Shown here piece after piece: positions 1-19,359 of a stretch of DNA of 64,000 nucleotides (within the stretch, counting starts at the first letter, position 1; each line of letters begins with the position of its first letter). The position numbers were made by a program, and so were the translations under genes. Below the pieces are notes generated by a model that searched no databases, had not been told where the DNA came from, and saw only the letters and a list, made by a program, of their open reading frames with translations. The DNA comes from Talinum fruticosum (taxonomy: Eukaryota; Streptophyta; Magnoliopsida; Caryophyllales; Talinaceae). Location: NCBI GenBank assembly GCA_021018815.1, contig JAITYX010000030.1:2867001-2931000 (forward strand), read 5' to 3'.

Positions 1-780
1 TGACAGATTATTGACATCCTGATTAAGTCTGTGAAAGGTTTGTCTGCTATATATGCTGTCAATTTTCCACAAACCAGAATAGTGACCAGTTAGTTATGCT
101 TAACTGTGCATGAGAAATCTTAGCATGCCTGTTTTTACATATTTTGATTCCTTTAGCACCTAATTGCAGATGTCTAGTTAAACAAGGTCAGCAGAAGTCA
201 GAGTCTCAGGGAACATATTGCTGCCGAAATCACCTAAATCCAAATGATGCTGAGAAATATTGTTTAAGTAACACCTCTGCCACAAAGATGTCTCTGTCTG
301 CGGTTGATGCTGGTCGAACAACTGTGGAAATCTCAAGGATTGATAGTGGACATGTTGCCAAAGAACCATCTGGAAATTATCTTTCTATTCAGGACATTCT
401 CACCCACCTTGAGCTTGAGGATTCTGTGTTGGCCCCGGATTGTTCACCTGAATCAAAAACAATGTTGCAGCAAGGTATTAGTACTACCTCTCCAGAGGCA
501 AGTATTCATTCTATCAAGATTGATGAACCCATTTTTGAGATTGTGCCAGAATGAATTGAGCAATAAGGGAAAAGATCATGAGGGGACCTAGTGATGGTGA
601 AGAAGTTTAGACTTCAGAAGCTGAGAAAGCACACAAGAGCAATTGTGCAGGAAGAGACCCACAGGTCACAGACACATGGGGAAAAGCATTTTTTACCTGA
701 TAATATGCTTCTCGCTTTCAGGGAAGTCGTGGAAGGATCTGCTGGATTGAATACTAGTTGAGTAATGACCAGATCCCAAC
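1..780 (+). other. unidentified coding-like remnant, possibly 3' end of a gene
   Basis: I do not recognise this. An open frame runs through about 165-554 (contains LSIQDILTHLELEDSVL) and ends in TGA. A second frame at about 591-761 reads VKKFRLQKLRKHTRAIVQEE and ends in TGA at 759-761. A short open stretch at 7-37 ends in a possible donor (AAAG|GTTTG), and a possible acceptor (ttgcag) lies near 169. The pieces are in different frames and do not join cleanly, so this may be the end of a gene starting left of the window, a decayed gene, or chance. No domain is visible. Confidence 0.25.
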
Positions 781-2456
781 TACATGTTCACTCAAAACTT
801 GTGATGCTGACACAACTATGCCAGCTTAACAGAACAATTTGTGTAGAAGTCAAATCTGTATCTATTATCTTCACTGCCGGGGCAGATGCTATCAACTGAC
901 AAGAAGGTTGCCGAGTAGCAATCTCTGTTTACAGGAGATACAACATTATATGGTTTGCGATTTTTATTGCACTCTACATTAATGGTTTCAGTAGCACAGA
1001 TGATGGGTAGTCAAAAGCAAACTGATTTTTTCCACCCTCTATTCAGACGAAACAGATAATGCTCCAAAGGTTTTAGTAGAGAACTTGAGAATAACTGCCG
1101 TGTGATGATGGCACACACAGCTTGATTCAAAGCCTCTGTGATGACAGCAGTGGAAAACTTAACTGTGCAAGATATGGATGTGGTGAATCTGGTGCCAATA
1201 GCTGCTGATAACTTGAAAAGGGGAAAGTAAGAGCTTTCTCTTGCAGAAGTAGTGTATGGTCTGGACAAAAGGAGCCAATGAGAGCTTTTGGAACTAGCAA
1301 ACTAACTTAGAGTATCGAATCTAATAAGTCGGATGATAACTGTCATCATGCATTTATATTGGAGGAAAATCCTATCAGTTTTATCGAATTCAAGATGTTG
1401 TAAAGGTCCAAAGCATGGTAGCCCGGTGCTGAAGGTAGTTTATTTCTTACTCATAAATTTTTGTTAACACTTACACTTATGCAATTGCAAATTACTCATT
1501 TCAATCTTGGTATATTTCTATATTAGAATACCTTCCAGTTTGGACATGATTGCGGGTGTGCAGGGGTGAATTTGGAAATTTTAGCCATTATTATGACAGC
1601 ACCACCCTTTCCCAATGTAGAGCCAAATGTGCTTGAGCACTCTGTGCTGGTTAGGTCTGCCCCAATGTAAATATTAACTCTCTTGCTAAAACTTGCCTGA
1701 TTTCTGTTGGCTGCAGCAGAAGCTTACATAAAAGAGCACATCAGACCGTTCTTGCCAGAGAAGCGTGACCTCAGTGGAGCAGCATTGATGGGTTGAGAGA
1801 AAAACGAGGCATAAAGTGTTGAATTGTGACTCCACAGACGAAAAATGCAAATTTCCATATCAAGGAAAGCAAAAGGCATGCAGAACAAATGTGGACAAGC
1901 AAATCTCAAGGAAAATAAGCAGATTTTCGAGTTCAATATCTCAGTTCCTAGGGCGCGATCTAATGAAGCACTTTGGTCTATTCAAATGAAGTTGTAATCA
2001 ATTCATTAATGATGGAACTCAAAAGGGATTTGCTCAATGCCAACTTGTCAATTGCATAACTTTTCGGGTCACGGATGGATGGATGGATGGATGGATGGAA
2101 TAGTTTTAACCAGCAACAATCGAATAAATGTTTTTGATATTGAAGTTGCTGACGAAGACATTATAGCCCAAAAGGGACTAAATGGCACGACTTGATGATT
2201 TGAATTGGAAAATTTTCTGGATTGGGTTTCTATTTTGTGTGGTTCAACAAAACGTTCCACTACTTCACCTACTAATTAATGTAGCCAATCCATTATGACA
2301 TGATTATAACTGTAGACTTTTTCTCGAGGAAGATTGCTCGATTGACTTTTTGAGTTCTGAGTGCTTCAACACAACGTTCCACTAATAGGATTGTTGCCTA
2401 ATATTGCCAATCCACTGAAGTCATGATAAAAACTGTGAACTTTTCCTTTTAGCTTA
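781..2456. other. intergenic, no gene recognised
   Basis: Short frames only, no convincing splice chain or domain. The base composition at 1000-1300 is less AT-rich than the intergenic DNA further right, so a transcribed 3' region of the remnant at 1-780 is possible. A GGAT microsatellite lies at 2073-2098. Confidence 0.4.
2073..2098. repeat. (GGAT)n microsatellite
   Basis: About six and a half perfect GGAT units. Confidence 0.9.
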
Positions 2457-2731
2457 TACTCCCTCGTTTTTACAATACATGTCACTTTAACTAATTTTTT
2501 TCGTTTCTACAATATTTGTCATTTTATAATTTTAATAATTTATGAATGAGTAGTTTACCAAATTTGTCTTTATTAACTGCTTTTTTATCTCCTTTTTTAT
2601 GAATTTTCTCCATTTTCAATAACAACCTTGAGACAATTTGATCTTTTAACTCAAATTTTATCTTTATTTTTGTGTTTTTTAATATTCCCTTATAACTTTA
2701 AGGTGATAAGTATTTTGAAACAAAGGAAGTA
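2457..2731. mobile_element. Stowaway-like MITE
   Basis: The left end begins TACTCCCTCG. The right end finishes AAAGGAAGTA, whose reverse complement begins TACTTCCTTT. The ends match at about 14 of 19 positions after the TA and enclose about 275 bp of AT-rich non-coding DNA. TA-flanked CTCCCTC ends are typical of Stowaway (Tc1/mariner-derived) MITEs. The ends are degenerate, so the copy is old. Confidence 0.6.
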
Positions 2732-3734
2732 TTTATTTTAAGTTAATTTTATGCTCATTTCGGCACCCTGTTTTTGTATTCATAGGTCAGGTGAAGGTGG
2801 CTAGATTGTCCACCAGCCCACAATCTGAAAATTTCACCATAATTCCGGGTCTGCCTTACAAAGAAGTTCTATGTATGAGCTACAAATTTTTTTTCTTTTT
2901 TTATTCTTTAAATCCTCTCCCAATTTTATCTTTTCATCCAATTATCTATTGACATATGACTTAAAAATACAATGCATCATACTGTAAGGAGTACAATCTG
3001 ACAAGTACCCACAATCTTTTCTCTAGACTGTCATTCTCACTTCAGTTCAGACACTAGTCCTTAACAATTACAATCCGTTTATCCAATTTTGAAAAGGGAA
3101 AGTACTTGCTGGTGTAGTAGACATTGCCAATTATTAAGGGTTTCTTCTTCGCTTAAAATCTTCCCATATATACATGGGTGTTACTGAAATTACGACATTA
3201 AGCAAAGCAATGAGGAGCTATAGAACGAACAGCATTCCGTGAAACATGACCAGAAATTCAGTGGAGATGAATTGTGTGAAATCAGAAAGAAATTTCAAGA
3301 TTCGAGAATGAAAGATTAACTTCATTTTACATCTGAAGACCAAGTATAGTTTACACAGTAGAGTTGGAACAAAAGCTGCCAGAATCATCTCCAGAAATGC
3401 CCAGTTCACATCCTTAACAACAGGCAGTTCCCAGTTCACCTTGATTCGATCGAGCCCTTTCTTTTATTGAGCCAGACGAAATCCCATTCATTCACAAGAC
3501 CAAATGTAGTGTTGCCCCTTTTGTTGACATAAATGGCTCATTAACCTTGATATTTTACACCCACCTCAACATGATTGTTGGTACATATGAATACAGTTGT
3601 GCAGAGGGCAACTCAGTAAAATTCGGCATTCCCACTTCTTTCCCATGATTTGCCCAACAGATGATTAATGTAGGCAAAAGTTGTAAACTTGAATTACCAA
3701 AAGAAAACCCAGAATAGCTCCTCAGCTGTAAAGA

Positions 3735-6604
3735 CTAGATATGCATGGTCCCGGATTCTAGATTCTGTTCCTTCCAGATTCTTCCGGTAATCCTCAGTTT
3801 TAGCTCCTTCCTATCCCCGCCAGAGAAGAAAAGAGCTAACTTACGCTGGATTATGAGGCCGTCATGACTGTCTCGAACTTTCCTGTGGCTATCACGAATG
3901 CTTCGTGGAGTCCCCTCCCATGTCAGTTTCCTCCCATACCCACCCACTTCCAAGCTGTAGCTGAACTTACGAGCCTCGGTTTCATCACCCATGAACCGAA
4001 GAAATGCCATATAAACTGGAGCCATCCCCAGCTGAAATGCCTCAAAGTGAAGGCAGAAATAGTGGCCAAAACAATGAAAGACCTGAAGAGAACAGTGAAG
4101 CAATGAAATAAGAAAGATCATACCTGCACTTATTCATCAAAATGACAAGCAAACACAAAAATTAACTCCTTTTATGGTTAATAATGATATTTTTGGATCA
4201 TGTTTAGCCCTTCAGTAAATTGACTAACCAATTTTCGGTCAATGAGAAGTTCAATAAATGTTAATACATGTAATGTGCCCACTACACATCTCTGAATTTG
4301 TAGCTATTGATAGACTAGATTTTGGGATCCCCAAGGTCGCATTGTTAGCATGCCCCCATCTCTGACATTTTCTTTGCCATACCAACTAGACATAACTTCA
4401 CCCATGTCTATGCAGAAAGGAGCATTAACTCATATTCAGAAAATCTCCCGTCCCTTTCCCAAGTTAATTTTGCGATCATCATTTACATATTTGGTGCAGC
4501 GTGCCATCTAGTTTCTGAATATTTAATTCTCCCAAATATTAAGTAGCCACTTCCAAACGACGACATTTTTTTAAAATAAACATCTAATTCAAATGTACAT
4601 ATTTTTGGACATAAAGAGGTATCCTTCCTATGAGCCTCTAGTCTGGCCTAGGGATAATGCTGCTACATCTTAAACTCTCCAAACCCTAGCTGAGAAATGA
4701 TCACACTTCGGGTTTTTGCATGTCATTCAGACTCTTCATTCCAACTCAAATTACACAAACCCAACCACACAAACTTGAACATGAAGACATTTGCAACACC
4801 TAATCCTAATTAAAGATACCAAATGAATTAAAATGAAGTCAACTGTAGACCAGAACAATACTTATTCCCATTGACCATAATTGAGAATCAAACATATTGC
4901 CGACATCCACAAAATATCATCAGGTCATAACTCATAAGCTTAACACGCTAAAATATCCGAAGGTTCATAAATCAACCAGTAATGCAACATTGAACCATAA
5001 CAGCAAACATAAGAAAATTACTTACTGTTAGCATCCAGGTGGCATTATCGACTTCAAGGGGATTAGACTTGACATAGCGGTGATTGAACGAGGAACCAGT
5101 GTGCATGTCAACCTTATGATCATCCCTCAAGTGGGAAACCAGGAAAGGGATATCCCCTACAACCGAGCATTCATAACCAGCATATGGACAGTTGAATGGT
5201 CTATAGTTACAAAGAGCTTCATGCTTAAGCTTGCTATAGTAAGGAGAGATCTCAGAGCAACCAAGGGAGCTATATCGGCAAGGAAGCTCAAGGGACTCAG
5301 CCACCTTCTCCAATGCCAGACATCTGATTTCTCCAAGCTCTTGTCTACATGTGGGGCACCTGTTATGAACCCTTGTTTTACATGCTGAGCAAAGCGTATG
5401 TCCATTGTGACACTGTAAACACAAACAAGCCAGAAAACCAGCGTGAGAAAACCTATTCTCCAATGAATATTTACAAAGCATAAACACAAATAGAACCCTA
5501 TATTCATTCACAAAGATGTTCCATTTCACAAAAGAACACCTATTTAGTTGAAATTCTGTTGCATCTTTACTGGATAAGCTGAAAATTTGTGCTTAGAAGG
5601 ATCAAAACAAAAGCTTAGATTCCAGATTGCAATTAGTCAGAAGAGATGTATGAAAACAAGCGACACAAGACATCGATTTCAAGAACCCAGATAATTTCTG
5701 AAGGCATCAAATCAGGCAATCACAATGAAATCTATCAACTGATCATTACAAAACGCAATATCAAGTTAAAAGCCATCAAATGCCGGTGCTCATATATCGC
5801 CCAAATACACAACAGGATATAGGCACTTTCATTTCTTACCGACATCAATGAACCAGAGACCCAATCTTTTGCCATAAAATTGATGTAGCTTCCTGAACTT
5901 TGTTCTTAAAGACCCCTATCAAATTTCTGCTTATATTTTGAAACAAACCATCATCCAGAAAAGCCAAAAAAGTTGCAAACTTTGCAATGTAAACAGGAGT
6001 TAAATGTCCCCACAAATCTAATATTGATGATATAATTGCATACAAAATTCAACCGAAACTGCACAAAACAGTAAACAAGATTCAAATTTCAATCAATTTG
6101 TCCAGATTTAAGGCTCAAAATGCGGGTATTTTGTCTTTTTCCCTTCAACAATTACGAAAAGAATATGAAAGTCTAAAAATTGACTTCAGAAAAGGGAGGG
6201 GAGGGGAGGCAAGTAAATCCCCAAGGTCATACCACCATTTCACAAAAACCAAAGCTGCAATCAAGATTTTCTATGCCCAGAAAATATTCATCACCGAATT
6301 CACATAATCATCTTCATCTGAAGCAAATACATTATTTTTTTATAAAAAAATCAAGCCAAATGCAAAGCAAAGGAAGAGAGAGAAACCTGGTGGATCGGAG
6401 GGAACATAGAATTAGCGCAAACTGGGCATTCAAGGAGCTCAACGACGCTATTGGCCGAAGAAATCAGCGGAGAAGAAACTTTCCTCCGAGATTTTGAAGA
6501 TTGATTGTGATGATTATTATGATGATTTGGGGGTAATTGACCTCGGCCTCATACATCCTCTCCGGTGACGACGTCGTCACACATTCAATGCTATCCTCCT
6601 CCAT
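3735..6604 (-). CDS. SINAT-type RING E3 ubiquitin ligase (SINA homologue), 3 exons
   Basis: SEVEN IN ABSENTIA-type E3 ligase; plant SINATs ubiquitinate regulators such as NAC1 and autophagy proteins. Exons on the minus strand are 6604-6387, 5412-5026 and 4082-3735, with GT..AG borders. Exon 1 starts MEEDSIECV and ends in the first half of the RING (ELLECPVCANSMFPPIHQ). Exon 2 continues with CHNGHTLC and CPTCRQELGEIRCLALEKVAE, then the SINA zinc-finger region. Exon 3 holds the TRAF-like domain (FCLHFEAFQLGMAPVYMAF, RKVRDSHDGLII) and ends WKEQNLESGTMHI. The summed exons are 953 nt, one short of 318 codons: the ATG frame and the RING frame disagree by one base at the G run 6529-6533. One added base would give a normal 317-residue SINAT. 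The closest Arabidopsis relatives are SINAT3/4/5. About 110 bp upstream of the ATG lies a CT-rich stretch. Confidence 0.93.
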
Positions 6605-6656
6605 CTCTCTCTCTCTCTCTCTCCCTCTCCCTCTCCCTCTCCCTCTCCCTCTCCCC
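6604..6656. repeat. CT/CTCTCC low-complexity tract at the SINAT start
   Basis: (CT)n followed by (CTCTCC)n on the + strand, that is GA-rich on the SINAT sense strand, immediately upstream of its ATG. It is probably part of the 5' UTR or core promoter. Confidence 0.85.
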
Positions 6657-7068
6657 TGAGAACCTTCTTCGATCTGCTCGAGAAAAATTAGGAACTACCC
6701 ATCAAACCAAAACCAACCAAACCCCAGAACAAGATTTCAACTTTTCAATCGATCAAATGGGTTCTAAACCCAGATTAAAGGCAACCCAGACGCCCAGGTG
6801 GGGTTTGTTAGACAAAGAGGGGTGAATGACAGAAGATAGCCTTTTGGCTTTTCTGAACGGAGAGGTTATAAAGAAAGAAAGAGAGAGAGAGAGGGCAGGA
6901 GGGGAGAGGAGAGAAGGGGAGAAGGATGAAGATGCTTTGCTTTCTTGTGTTGCCTATTTTCTTGAATATTTTAAAGAAGGGCGGATGAAAAGGGGTGTTT
7001 GATTGACAATAATGGGGATTATGATGGGAGTATAATATGTTTTCTGTGTCTACAATTTTAAGAAGATT

Positions 7069-7071
<3 letters not shown>

Positions 7072-7108
<37 letters not shown>
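7072..7108. repeat. (GA)n microsatellite
   Basis: About 18 perfect GA units, about 470 bp upstream of the SINAT start codon. Confidence 0.95.
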
Positions 7109-7111
<3 letters not shown>

Positions 7112-7638
7112 GATGTGAGAAAGTATCTGACTTTTTGCCAATAAATGTAAAAATTGGCCGTGTCTTCACCAATCACCATTGCAGTAATGAGCTCTGTCAA
7201 ACAACCAGGGGTTCTCAAAAGGGGTAATTTTTTTGAATTGTGAATTTCAAAAATTCTCAGGCCAGATTGGACTACTTTTAGTAAATTTGGCAAATATTTT
7301 TTACAAATAAAATTCAACCCATTAATGTAAACTCAATTTGGATTGGGTTTGGTCTCATCTCATCTCATCTCATGTGATGTGAGTAGAGCTGGCAGTTTTT
7401 GACCCGACCGGAAGACCCGACCCGAGTTTTATGGATTTTGGACAAGAAATTCTGACCCGAAACCAGAAATTACCTGAACCCAAAAACCCGGAAATTTTCT
7501 GGTCGGGTTCGGGTCGACCCAATGGGTTAGACACAAAAATTTCACGGTTTGTTGGGCTTGGTCAAGGAAACTGAAAAATTAAAGTTGGGCTTGTATTTGT
7601 TTAAAAATTGGCCCATGAAAATGACAAAACCTACTTGC

Positions 7639-8197
7639 TAGAGCTGAGCAACGAGTCGGGTCGGGTCGGGTTCGTGTTCGTGTTGAACTTAAACGGGTTG
7701 AAAATAGCCAAACCCGAACCTAACCTATTTAATAATCGGGTCCAAAATCATCGACCTAACCCGTTTATCAACTAAACGGGTTGACTCGAACTCGACCTAT
7801 TTAACTAAGTTGATGAAAATATCAATTTAACATAATTCAATGAAAAAATTTCGAACAAAAAATAACACATTTCCAAACTTAATAATTTGAACACTGGCCC
7901 AAAATTTCAATTCCCGCTAATTTTTAATTTTGAAATTTTAGTTATCCTGAAAAATCAATACTAAACAAATAAACGGTAAATGGTAAAAAGGTTGACCTAT
8001 TTAACCTAATTAATTAATCGTGTTAAATAGGTATTTTTCGTGTCAAGATTCTCAACCTTAACCTAACACATCTATTTAAACGGTTTGTTCGTGTCAACCC
8101 ATTTACATAAACGTGTTGAAAATTTGTACCCAAACCCGCCTAACTTCGTGTCGGGTTCGGGTCGGTGATCGCGTCGTGTCGGATTTTCCCAGCTCTA
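7639..8197. mobile_element. nested hAT-like MITE
   Basis: The left end TAGAGCTGAGCA and the right end, reverse-complemented, TAGAGCTGGGAA share the first eight bases. Tandem GGGTCGGGTCGGGTTCG motifs lie just inside the left end and GTGTCGGGTTCGGGTCGG just inside the right. Flanking octamers ctacttgc and cctctcgc match at only 5 of 8 positions, so the target duplication is degraded or misjudged. Its ends resemble those of the surrounding element. Confidence 0.5.
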
Positions 8198-8460
8198 CCT
8201 CTCGCTTCTCTGCTTCCTCTCTGTCTCTCGCCTCCCTCTCTCGTGCTTCTACTCTGTGGCTTCCCATCGCTGTCTTCTTCCCGAGCCCTCGCTGCCATTG
8301 CTCTGCTGCTGCTGCATCTCGCCTCCCTCTCTCGTCTCTCGCTTTTAGCCTCGTTCTTCCATTGCCGAGCCTCGCTGTCTTTCTCTTCTCGACCCTCATG
8401 CCGCCACAACATCGAAGGAGGTCGACGAGAGCTGCTGGTGACCGTCGGAACCGATGAGGG

Positions 8461-8860
8461 GGCAATGGGTGGGGCTTTGTGATTCGGGACGGTATTGGTG
8501 AAGTGGTGTTGGCGAGTGTTGAACAACAACCTCGCTTTCCATGGAGCTGAATTGGCGAGAGGCCCGGGCCTATATTTTCTCCCTAAGAAATGCAACCCTA
8601 AGGGGTTTCCAACGTATTGTAGTTGAGGGGGACTCCCAAGCACTCATCTTGAAGATTAAACAAAAAGTTTGTCCAACAATGTGCTCGGGTTTTTCATTTC
8701 TAAAATTCTCTCTTTAAGTTCTTCTTTTGATTTTATTTACTGGACATTTTGTTCGAAGGGGTTGTAATTTTGTAGCTCGTGCTATTACTCACTTTCAACC
8801 CATTGATTTCATGGAAGGGATATGGGAGGAATGAGTGTCGAATCTTGTCTATGATTTGGC
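8461..8860 (+). pseudogene. RNase H-like (RVT_3-type) fragment, frameshifted
   Basis: One frame reads GWGFVIRDGIGEVVLASVEQ and stops. After a frame change the sequence reads ELAEARAYIFSLRNATLRGF then QRIVVEGDSQALILKIKQK. Later comes CNFVARAITHFQPIDF. This is the order of the plant RNase H-like domain found at the end of LINE retrotransposons and in related host genes (GxG start, E-A-A helix, VEGDS strand, and a final N-x-VAxxxA helix). At least two frame changes and internal stops make it inactive. Confidence 0.65.
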
Positions 8861-9890
8861 AACTATAGAGCTTCCTAATTTGACTCTAAGTATCGATTTT
8901 ATTTTCTCGAAAAATAAAAAAAAGGGCGCTCTTGACCCGTTGGGTTGACCCGAAATACACCCGACCCGTATTTTACCCGAACCCGAAATACACCCGACCC
9001 GTATTTTACCCGAACCTGAATACACCCGACTCGTATTTAACCCGCCCGCCCGGATTGACAGGTGTAGATGTGAGTTATGTATGCCTCCATTTTCTGTACT
9101 TCATCCTTACTTCATAAATCAAAATTAATTCTATTAGTTGATAGTTGATAGTTGATAATTAATTATATCATATATATTTTTGGCTGAGTAAGTTGATAAT
9201 TAATTTTGATAAAAAAGGTTGGATAATTAATTATATTGGTTGGCTTCATTGATGCTTATATCAACTTTTTGTCTAAAGCTGTCTAGTAATTGAATGGTCT
9301 CAATAGGTAAAATAATTGTAAAGTTACATATATAATTTTATAATTATAGTCGATTTGCTTATTTCGTCGAAATTTTTTTCTGTAATAATTTATAATTTAT
9401 GATCAATTTTACATAAATGTGACATTTTAATAGTAATATTTTGAATCCTTCTAAATTGGTTCATTTTATTAGTTTTTAATTTAATATTTCAAATAAATTA
9501 GTTATATAAATTTTTCTTGTTGAAATAGTTTAATAGGAATATGAACATTTTTGCTTGAAACTTGGAAGAGCATATCCTACAAAAGTCAAAACTAACTACC
9601 AAACATCCCAATGAGAGGATATTGTTTAAGTTATGAGTATATTGTAAGTAAATTTTCATTTAATACGAAAATGGACTCCATTTATGAATTTTGTGGGATA
9701 GGGAGGGGAAACATCTCTCACCCACCTTCCCTCAATAACAAAAGTGCAAAACTCAAAAGGTCTCTAAGAAAGAATGTGGTATATAAATAGTGCTTTAAAA
9801 TTAATAACATATTAGATTTAAACTGTTTGCCTTACTTTTATAATAATACATGCATGTCTTACAATGTAACTATTCTAAACATTGTCTCCT

Positions 9891-10048
9891 TAAAGGTTTA
9901 TTTGTTTTAACTGTTAAAAGTTAGTTGTTAGCTCGTAAACTATTACAAGTTCTTATGAGTTATTATGATATGTTACGATTAATGTTTAGCTACTACGAGT
10001 TGTTATTATTTGTCAATTATTATAAACGCCAAAATAAATAAACCTTAA
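9891..10048. mobile_element. PIF/Harbinger-like MITE with TAA target duplication
   Basis: Terminal repeats AGGTTTATTTGTTTT (from 9894) and, reverse-complemented from 10045, AGGTTTATTTATTTT match at 14 of 15 positions. Both sides are flanked by TAA (9891-9893 and 10046-10048), the 3-bp duplication typical of PIF/Harbinger MITEs. The 152-bp interior is made of repeated TTATGAGTTRTTA-like motifs. Confidence 0.7.
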
Positions 10049-11461
10049 AAAAAAAAGGCAACGATAAACTGTTAATAGTTACTAGACAATTGGCTAAATA
10101 TGATAGTATTATAGAGAAATATAGTAATAAACTCATAACAAAAATAAAAATGAAGGACCTCTAGTTCTCAACTGAATGAACATAAATGAACAAAAATAAA
10201 TTGTTAAATAAGAAACAAACGAACGAAAAGAACATAAACGAACATAAAATATAAATACATTCTATTTTTCATGTAAAATCGAACAAGCCATTTATGTTCT
10301 TTCATGCAATTTTTTTATTAATCACAAATCATAAGCTCAAAGAATGCACCGAATATTAGGACATCTGAGTTTATTTTTCTTCTCCCGAGCTCTTTTTTAA
10401 AATTTATTGTTATCCTCATAACAATTAGAAATTATTTCTTATAATAGCTAAAGGAAAAGTATAATTGTGTTAAAAAAATATACCCTAAAAATACACCAAT
10501 ATATTCTAATTTGATTGATTTTATTTTATATTTAAAGTTGAAGTATATTTATAATAATTGATAACTAAAATACCAAGTTTCTACTTATCCCCTAACATAA
10601 ACAGAGTAATTTTTATGAGTGTAGAGAATTTTTTTTCTTCTTTCAATAATTTTGAGTACCCAACTCAACAAAAGTGTAAAGGTATGTAGATCTTGTTGCA
10701 TAAAATAAAGAGCATAATACCCATTTTTTAAAATATTTGATAAATGACTAACTTATTAAATTTACACTTCAATATTAGTGTAACTTTGTCCATTCATGAA
10801 AGAAAATCCAATCATAACATCATTATCATAACAATATCGTGTTGAAATCAATAGCAAATGTAAATAGAATTATTCCACATATAATCATTTAGCATCTTTA
10901 ATAAAATATAATCAATTTTTTGGAGGATAATTTCCGATATAATCTACATTGTTCAATGTTTCGATAACCTTGATATGTTAGGTTTTTAACTTATCGTTTT
11001 TGTTAATTTGTCATGACTATGATTCTGGTTTTTATTCTAATAATAATTAAAAATAAAATAAAATATCATTAACTAAGAAATATAGATCCAACATATTAAA
11101 ATAAACTTCTATTTTTTTTGTGTGTGGCAACATACTCATATGTATGTCCAAAATCACAACTTTGTCACAAAATGTGACATGCTAACATGGATGCACATGA
11201 ACTAACTTTGCATATCACAATCCATAATATATATTATCAAAAATTTTATTAAAATCCTTGGACCAATTTTTTGTAATTTTATTATTCAAATTCGATTTAT
11301 ATGGATCTATCGATTTGTACTTTATACACCTTATATTTATACACATACACAAAAAAAATAGTAAAGTAGTAAAAATTTCCACAACCAAACATGTATAGAA
11401 ATGAACTAAACTCTCAGTTCTTCTTCTTTTTTTTTAACCCTCCCACGAACTGTATTTTTAT

Positions 11462-11560
11462 GATTATTATTATTATATTATTATTATTATTATTATTTTT
11501 ATCATAATAATAATAATTATTATTATTCTTATTATTGTGATTGTTATTATTTTTTATAAA
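11462..11560. repeat. interrupted (TTA)n/(ATT)n block
   Basis: Runs of ATT followed by the complementary TAA/ATT pattern form an imperfect microsatellite that could fold back on itself. Confidence 0.7.
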
Positions 11561-12036
11561 ATGGAGAAATTATTATTTTTAAAATATTTTTTCATAGATC
11601 AAAGGAAAAATATTATTGGGGTTTTTTTTGTATAATTTTTTAATTGTATGATTCTACACCTTTTTGTCCAATTATAAGAATTATATGTTTAAAATTATTT
11701 AAGATAGTTATTACTGGGAACTAATTTTTCACTAAAATATTTACATAAAAATAAAATACAATTTTAAAAAATATATATTTTTATAATATTTATTATTCAC
11801 CAAATATTTAATTCTGTTTCTACCAATGATTTTAGCTCCTTCTTGCTCATTTTTACTATAACAATTGTTTATGCTATTTGCCATTTTTCGGTGAATGCTC
11901 TGATTATTGGTTCTGTTTCCGTTGTTGAATGCTCTGATTCTGTAATTGCAAATTTTAGGTGCAGGAGGAGAAAAACCATTGATAAGGGCAGATTTTCTCA
12001 AATGTTATGGACTCTTTTCGGCATTAACCACTAACA

Positions 12037-19359
<7,323 letters not shown>

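Larger units (their letters stand above)
7376..9074. mobile_element. hAT-like transposon with perfect 8-bp target duplication
   Basis: GATGTGAG occurs at 7376-7383 and again at 9067-9074, directly flanking the ends TAGAGCTGGCAG (7384) and, reverse-complemented from 9066, TACACCTGTCAA. The ends match at 8 of 12 positions. An 8-bp duplication with short TA/CA-beginning inverted repeats is the hAT signature. The body is rich in CCCGACC/GGGTCGG subterminal repeats at both ends. There is no transposase frame, so it is non-autonomous. It carries a decayed RNase H-like fragment (about 8461-8860), a CT/GA-rich GC-high segment (8200-8460) and a nested element (7639-8197). Confidence 0.75.
9075..12036. 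other. AT-rich intergenic region, no gene seen
   Basis: Strongly AT-rich with short runs of A and T and no conserved frame. It holds a small MITE at 9894-10045 and a TTA/ATT-rich microsatellite-like block at about 11462-11560. The last few hundred bases should contain the FTSHI1 promoter, but no clear TATA box stands out. Confidence 0.5.

Noticed and set aside
3864..4106. 80-codon + strand frame
   Set aside because: Antisense to SINAT exon 3.
6808..7317. 169-codon minus-strand frame upstream of SINAT
   Set aside because: Contains a (GA)n-derived Ser-Leu repeat and no recognisable domain; it lies in the SINAT promoter region.
8103..8643. Overlapping open frames of 105-167 codons on both strands
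   Set aside because: They fall in the CT/GA-rich low-complexity part of the hAT-like element; Ser/Arg-rich translations are compositional.
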